Shown here: positions 8,041-10,818 of the stretch, one piece after another
Layout: each line of letters begins with the position of its first letter
Position numbering within the stretch: position 1 is the stretch's first letter
Source: Spirochaetota bacterium
GTDB lineage: Bacteria; Spirochaetota; Spirochaetia; SZUA-6
Length of the DNA stretch: 10,818 nucleotides
Direction of reading: 5' to 3'
NCBI GenBank assembly: GCA_003641675.1
Contig: QNBI01000028.1
Location: 1 to 10,818, forward strand
The notes under the pieces: model-generated
Databases searched by the model: none
Told to the model about the DNA's origin: nothing
The model's input: the letters and a program-made list of their open reading frames with translations, nothing else
Translations under genes and position numbers: made by a program

Positions 8041-8069
8041 TTGCCAATTTTCTAATTTATCACTATTCT
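8041..8069 (+). promoter_or_regulatory. Sigma-70-type promoter for the VOC gene
   Basis: TTGCCA (8041-8046, five of six bases match TTGACA) is followed by a 17-base spacer and TATTCT (8064-8069, four of six match TATAAT). A transcription start about 7-8 bases downstream falls at 8076-8077, right at the ATG. This is read by eye only; AT-rich intergenic DNA produces chance matches. Confidence 0.45.
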
Positions 8070-8076
8070 CAATAAT

Positions 8077-9126
8077 ATGATACACGGATTACAGCATATA
8101 GGAATAGGGTTTAAAGATTTAGATAAAGCGTGGGATTTTTACAGAGAGGTTCTCGGATTTGATGTTCCCTTAAGTAAATCACAGCGTAAAGCGGACAGGA
8201 TGGGTAAACTTACAGGCGGCCCCCAGGAGAGACGCGTTGTTATTGCATTAAACCTGTTAGGCGGTGCGCTTGTTGAAATTTTTCAATTTCTCTCTAAAGA
8301 CCCGCTCGATGCGCCGGATTTTAACTGGGGAGATCTTGGGATTCTCTCCATGGCATTAAAGGTAAGGGATATAGAAAAAGCCTATATCCGGCTTAAAGAG
8401 AGGGGTGTTTCAATAGTAAACTCCCCTGAATCCCTGGATGTACTTCCGAAGCAGATGTTCTTTTACGATATAGAAGGAAACCTTTTAAGCCTCGTACAGA
8501 TGCCCGATGCCGAGTTTTCTCTTATCGAAAAGAATTCCAATATCGGGGGGATTATCTTCCCTACAGTCGGAGTTTCCGATATGGAAAAATCACTTATATT
8601 TTACAGGGATATCCTCGGCTTTAACACGGTTATTTATGACTACGCAGGTAAAGATAAAAGGCTTAAAGGAATTCCCGGAGCCGACGGAGAACAGAGGCGT
8701 ATTCTTCTTAAGCAGAGCAAAAACCCCACATCCCTTTTCAGCTTTTACCTGAGAGGGGGCATGATAGAACTCGTGCAGGTTAAAGAGGGAAGACACAATC
8801 ACAGGTACTCGGGAAGAGGCTGGGGCGACAGAGGAATTATGGAGCTCTGCCTCGATGTGAACGACATAGAAGCTACATATAAAGAGCTTGTAGACAAGGG
8901 TGCACAACCTGTTATAGAGGCAAATACGGATAAATTTGATATGGGAGGCGGAAGCTCTGCCTTTTTTGCCTATATAGGTGATCCTGACGGCACATGGGTT
9001 GAGCTTGCAGAGATTACGAGCTTTCCTATATGGGGCCGTTTAAAGTTCAACCTTAAGAAAAGGCCGAAGGATAAACCGCTCTCTCCTTTTCTCCTTAAAC
9101 TGCTTAAATTCACCAGGCAAAAATAA
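8077..9126 (+). CDS. Tandem VOC (glyoxalase/bleomycin-resistance fold) domain protein
   Basis: Two complete vicinal-oxygen-chelate domains in one chain. The first is about 1-142, opening LQHIGIGFKDLDKAWDFYRE with a repeat unit at 90-141. The second is about 157-314, opening TVGVSDMEKSLIFYRD. VOC enzymes use a divalent metal for isomerisation, epimerisation, dioxygenation or glyoxalase reactions on small keto or thiol-adduct substrates. Metal-ligand positions are uneven. The first domain keeps H7 and E67, but its second half has Ala and Ser where ligands are expected. The second has Thr for the first His but keeps E231, E256 and E309. The reaction is therefore not predictable. The basic C-terminal tail (320-349, rich in Lys) is extra. 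No Shine-Dalgarno site precedes ATG 8077, and the start is set by the first beta-strand. The two domains look like an ancient duplication. Confidence 0.85.
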   Translation: MIHGLQHIGIGFKDLDKAWDFYREVLGFDVPLSKSQRKADRMGKLTGGPQERRVVIALNLLGGALVEIFQFLSKDPLDAPDFNWGDLGILSMALKVRDIEKAYIRLKERGVSIVNSPESLDVLPKQMFFYDIEGNLLSLVQMPDAEFSLIEKNSNIGGIIFPTVGVSDMEKSLIFYRDILGFNTVIYDYAGKDKRLKGIPGADGEQRRILLKQSKNPTSLFSFYLRGGMIELVQVKEGRHNHRYSGRGWGDRGIMELCLDVNDIEATYKELVDKGAQPVIEANTDKFDMGGGSSAFFAYIGDPDGTWVELAEITSFPIWGRLKFNLKKRPKDKPLSPFLLKLLKFTRQK

Positions 9127-9162
9127 GAGTACCCCTCTTTGCAACCCTTGCAGCCCCGGCCT

Positions 9163-10818
9163 TCATTTTACCATCGCAATCCCCGGAGGAAGCGTCATAG
9201 TTTTGTAGTAAAGATACTTTAGCGGATGTATATTAAGCGGATTGGGAAACCATCCTCCCACCGATTCTAAATCTATGAGGTTACAAGACGGAGGGTTGCT
9301 CAAAGGGAGGACCACCGCGCCGTTTAAAAGCATCTTTTCCGCTTCTGACAGACTCTTGTATCTTTTAATCCCTTTTTCACTGTACGACTTTTCTATTATC
9401 TCATCGTAGTTCTTATTACTAAACTTAGCATCGTTTAAATTGCCCCCGCTCATCCAGAGCTGGAGAAACGTAAGAGGGTCTGCGAAATCGCCTATCCATG
9501 TAGCACTGCCCAGGGTATAGTCGTCCTTTTTAAGTTCTTTAAGGTACTCTTTATAGGGGTATTTCTCTACCCTTACATCGGCAGAAAGCTTTTTCTCCCA
9601 CATATCCGTCATAGCCTTAACAATTTTAGAAGTTCCGGAAGAATCGGATATTTTAAAAATTATAGGCGGCAGGCCCTTTCCGTCCGGATATCCGGCATCC
9701 TTTAAAAGGCTCATAGCCTCTTTATCGTTCCGTTTTGTTATACCATCAATCTTTGGATAACCAGGAATAGAGGGCACAAGTGTGGCTGTGGGCAGTATTG
9801 AATTATCCTTTCTGAGTGTTTCCCAGGGAATAAGAAGCGCAAGACCTCTTCTCACTCTGTAATTGTTCCACGGGCTCTTATTGCTCACAAAAAAGAAGTA
9901 GGTCGTACCGAAAAGCGGGTGCGCAACAATTTTCGATGTATCCTTTATAAGGTCCGAATCCCAATCATCCGCCCACTGGATTTCACCCCTGTTAAACTCG
10001 CGTGATATTTCCTTTACATCATCACTGAAAAGAATTTTAATGATATCCATTTTAACATTCTTCTTATCCCAATACAGCATGTTTTTCTTAAGAACTATTT
10101 CATCCTTTGTTCTCTTATAGAGCAGAAAGGGGCCATTTCCGATAACTACTCCCGAACCATTCCAGTTTTTATCCTCCGTATACTTTTTGTAGAGAGGCAC
10201 AAAACTCGTATGGCAGAGTACCTTTAGAAAATGGGAAGCCGGTTTATTTAACTCTACATCAAGCTCTTTATCGGAAACAGCCTTTATTCCTACTTTATCC
10301 GGGTCTGATATTTTGCCCTTTCTGTAATCGGCGGCTCCTTCTATAATATCGAAGAGAAAAGAGTATTCCGCCTTGTTTCCCGGCTCAAGCATCCTAAGCC
10401 ATGAATCTCTAAAGTCCTCTGCGGTAACAGGGGCGCCGTTACTGTACACTGAATCATCCCGCAGATAAAACTTATAAGTAAGCCCGTCATCCGAAATTGT
10501 CCACCTCTCTGCGGTCCCCGGAATCGGCTCCATTGTAAAGGGGTTATATGTTACGAGTCCTTCGTATATTCCTGTTGCTATCTGCAGTCCAACAGTTGTG
10601 TAGAGATGAAGCGGGTCCAGGCTGAAACTTCCCGGGCTGAAAGCTATCACAAATTCATCTTTTTCCGAATCTTTACCGTCTGCCTTGCTGCCGGAATGAC
10701 TATTCACGAGGTTATCCACCAGGCTGCCCGCAGAACTGCTGGCCCACCTGCCCGCCGGATTATCTGCAAACACAAAAACAGCAGGGAAAAGAAACAACAG
10801 TATTAAAAAAACACCTAA
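9163..10818 (-). CDS. Periplasmic oligopeptide/solute-binding protein (OppA-like, SBP_bac_5), 5' end cut by window
   Basis: Extracytoplasmic substrate-binding component of a peptide-type ABC importer. 551 residues are visible, and the frame remains open to the right edge. The first visible residues (LGVFLILLFLFPAVFVFA then DN) are the hydrophobic core and end of a signal peptide. A TTG at 10797 would cut that core, so the real start lies outside the window. There is no lipobox cysteine in the visible part, which suggests a soluble or signal-anchored protein rather than a lipoprotein. A low-complexity Ser/Lys/Asp linker follows, then family motifs: FSLDPLHLYTTVG, IYEGLVTYNP, TISDDGLTYKFYLR, SNGAPVTAEDFRDSW, and later VIGNGPFLL and NNYRVRRGLALLIP. 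The protein ends GIAMVK. No permease or ATPase gene is in the window; they may lie to the right. Ligand class (peptide, sugar or nickel) is not certain. Confidence 0.9.
   Translation of the reverse strand, partial: LGVFLILLFLFPAVFVFADNPAGRWASSSAGSLVDNLVNSHSGSKADGKDSEKDEFVIAFSPGSFSLDPLHLYTTVGLQIATGIYEGLVTYNPFTMEPIPGTAERWTISDDGLTYKFYLRDDSVYSNGAPVTAEDFRDSWLRMLEPGNKAEYSFLFDIIEGAADYRKGKISDPDKVGIKAVSDKELDVELNKPASHFLKVLCHTSFVPLYKKYTEDKNWNGSGVVIGNGPFLLYKRTKDEIVLKKNMLYWDKKNVKMDIIKILFSDDVKEISREFNRGEIQWADDWDSDLIKDTSKIVAHPLFGTTYFFFVSNKSPWNNYRVRRGLALLIPWETLRKDNSILPTATLVPSIPGYPKIDGITKRNDKEAMSLLKDAGYPDGKGLPPIIFKISDSSGTSKIVKAMTDMWEKKLSADVRVEKYPYKEYLKELKKDDYTLGSATWIGDFADPLTFLQLWMSGGNLNDAKFSNKNYDEIIEKSYSEKGIKRYKSLSEAEKMLLNGAVVLPLSNPPSCNLIDLESVGGWFPNPLNIHPLKYLYYKTMTLPPGIAMVK

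Noticed and set aside
8010..8076. A - strand promoter for the reductase gene (TTGAGA or TTGGCA as -35)
   Set aside because: Neither hexamer has a -10-like partner at 16-18 bases; the TATATA near the ribosome-binding site would start transcription inside it.
9125..9151. Short inverted repeats (AAGAG/CTCTT and GCAA/TTGC) between the convergent VOC and binding-protein genes
   Set aside because: Stems of 4-5 pairs without a T tract are too weak to call a terminator.
9163..10797. TTG at 10797 as the start of the solute-binding protein
   Set aside because: The frame continues to the window edge with more signal-peptide hydrophobic residues, so the true start lies outside.

Overview
The window is a compact bacterial segment of roughly 43% GC by eye. 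It holds eight protein genes, no RNA genes, no mobile elements and no CRISPR array, and the longest gap between genes is 67 bases. Taxonomy can only be inferred. The style of the oligopeptide-binding protein, the frequent ATA and AGA/AGG codons and the gene mix are most reminiscent of a spirochaete (Spirochaetota), but no marker gene is present and a Firmicutes-like or Thermotogota-like host is not excluded.

Left part (about 25-6997, + strand): one tightly packed gene string. It runs DeoR-family regulator, a 563-residue zinc-type medium-chain dehydrogenase, lipoyl-bearing E2 acyltransferase, an 818-residue fused alpha/beta thiamine-diphosphate E1 component, and a TVP38/DedA-type membrane protein. 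Gaps are 19, 12, 36 and 12 bases, which points to one operon. The logic resembles the butanediol/acetoin catabolic cluster: a Zn dehydrogenase oxidises a (poly)hydroxy substrate to a keto compound, and a TPP/lipoate complex cleaves it to acyl-CoA. The DeoR regulator suggests a sugar-phosphate-like inducer. No E3 (dihydrolipoamide dehydrogenase) gene is visible. The substrate is unknown, and this cassette is the most interesting part of the window.

The operon holds three further oddities. The regulator has no normal start codon but has a well-placed Shine-Dalgarno site in front of ATT. The dehydrogenase carries two Rossmann domains in tandem, the first degenerate. The E1 alpha half has two insertions and a GDA in place of the usual GDG at its cofactor motif.

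Right part: a ketopantoate-reductase-family gene on the - strand (6960-8009) overlaps the end of the membrane-protein gene tail to tail by 38 bases. It diverges from a double-VOC (glyoxalase-fold) gene (8077-9126, +). A good sigma-70-type promoter (TTGCCA, 17 bases, TATTCT) lies 7 bases before the VOC ATG, and no ribosome-binding site is present, so its mRNA may be leaderless. Last, converging on the VOC gene, is an exported oligopeptide/solute-binding protein on the - strand (9163-10818), whose start lies beyond the right edge.
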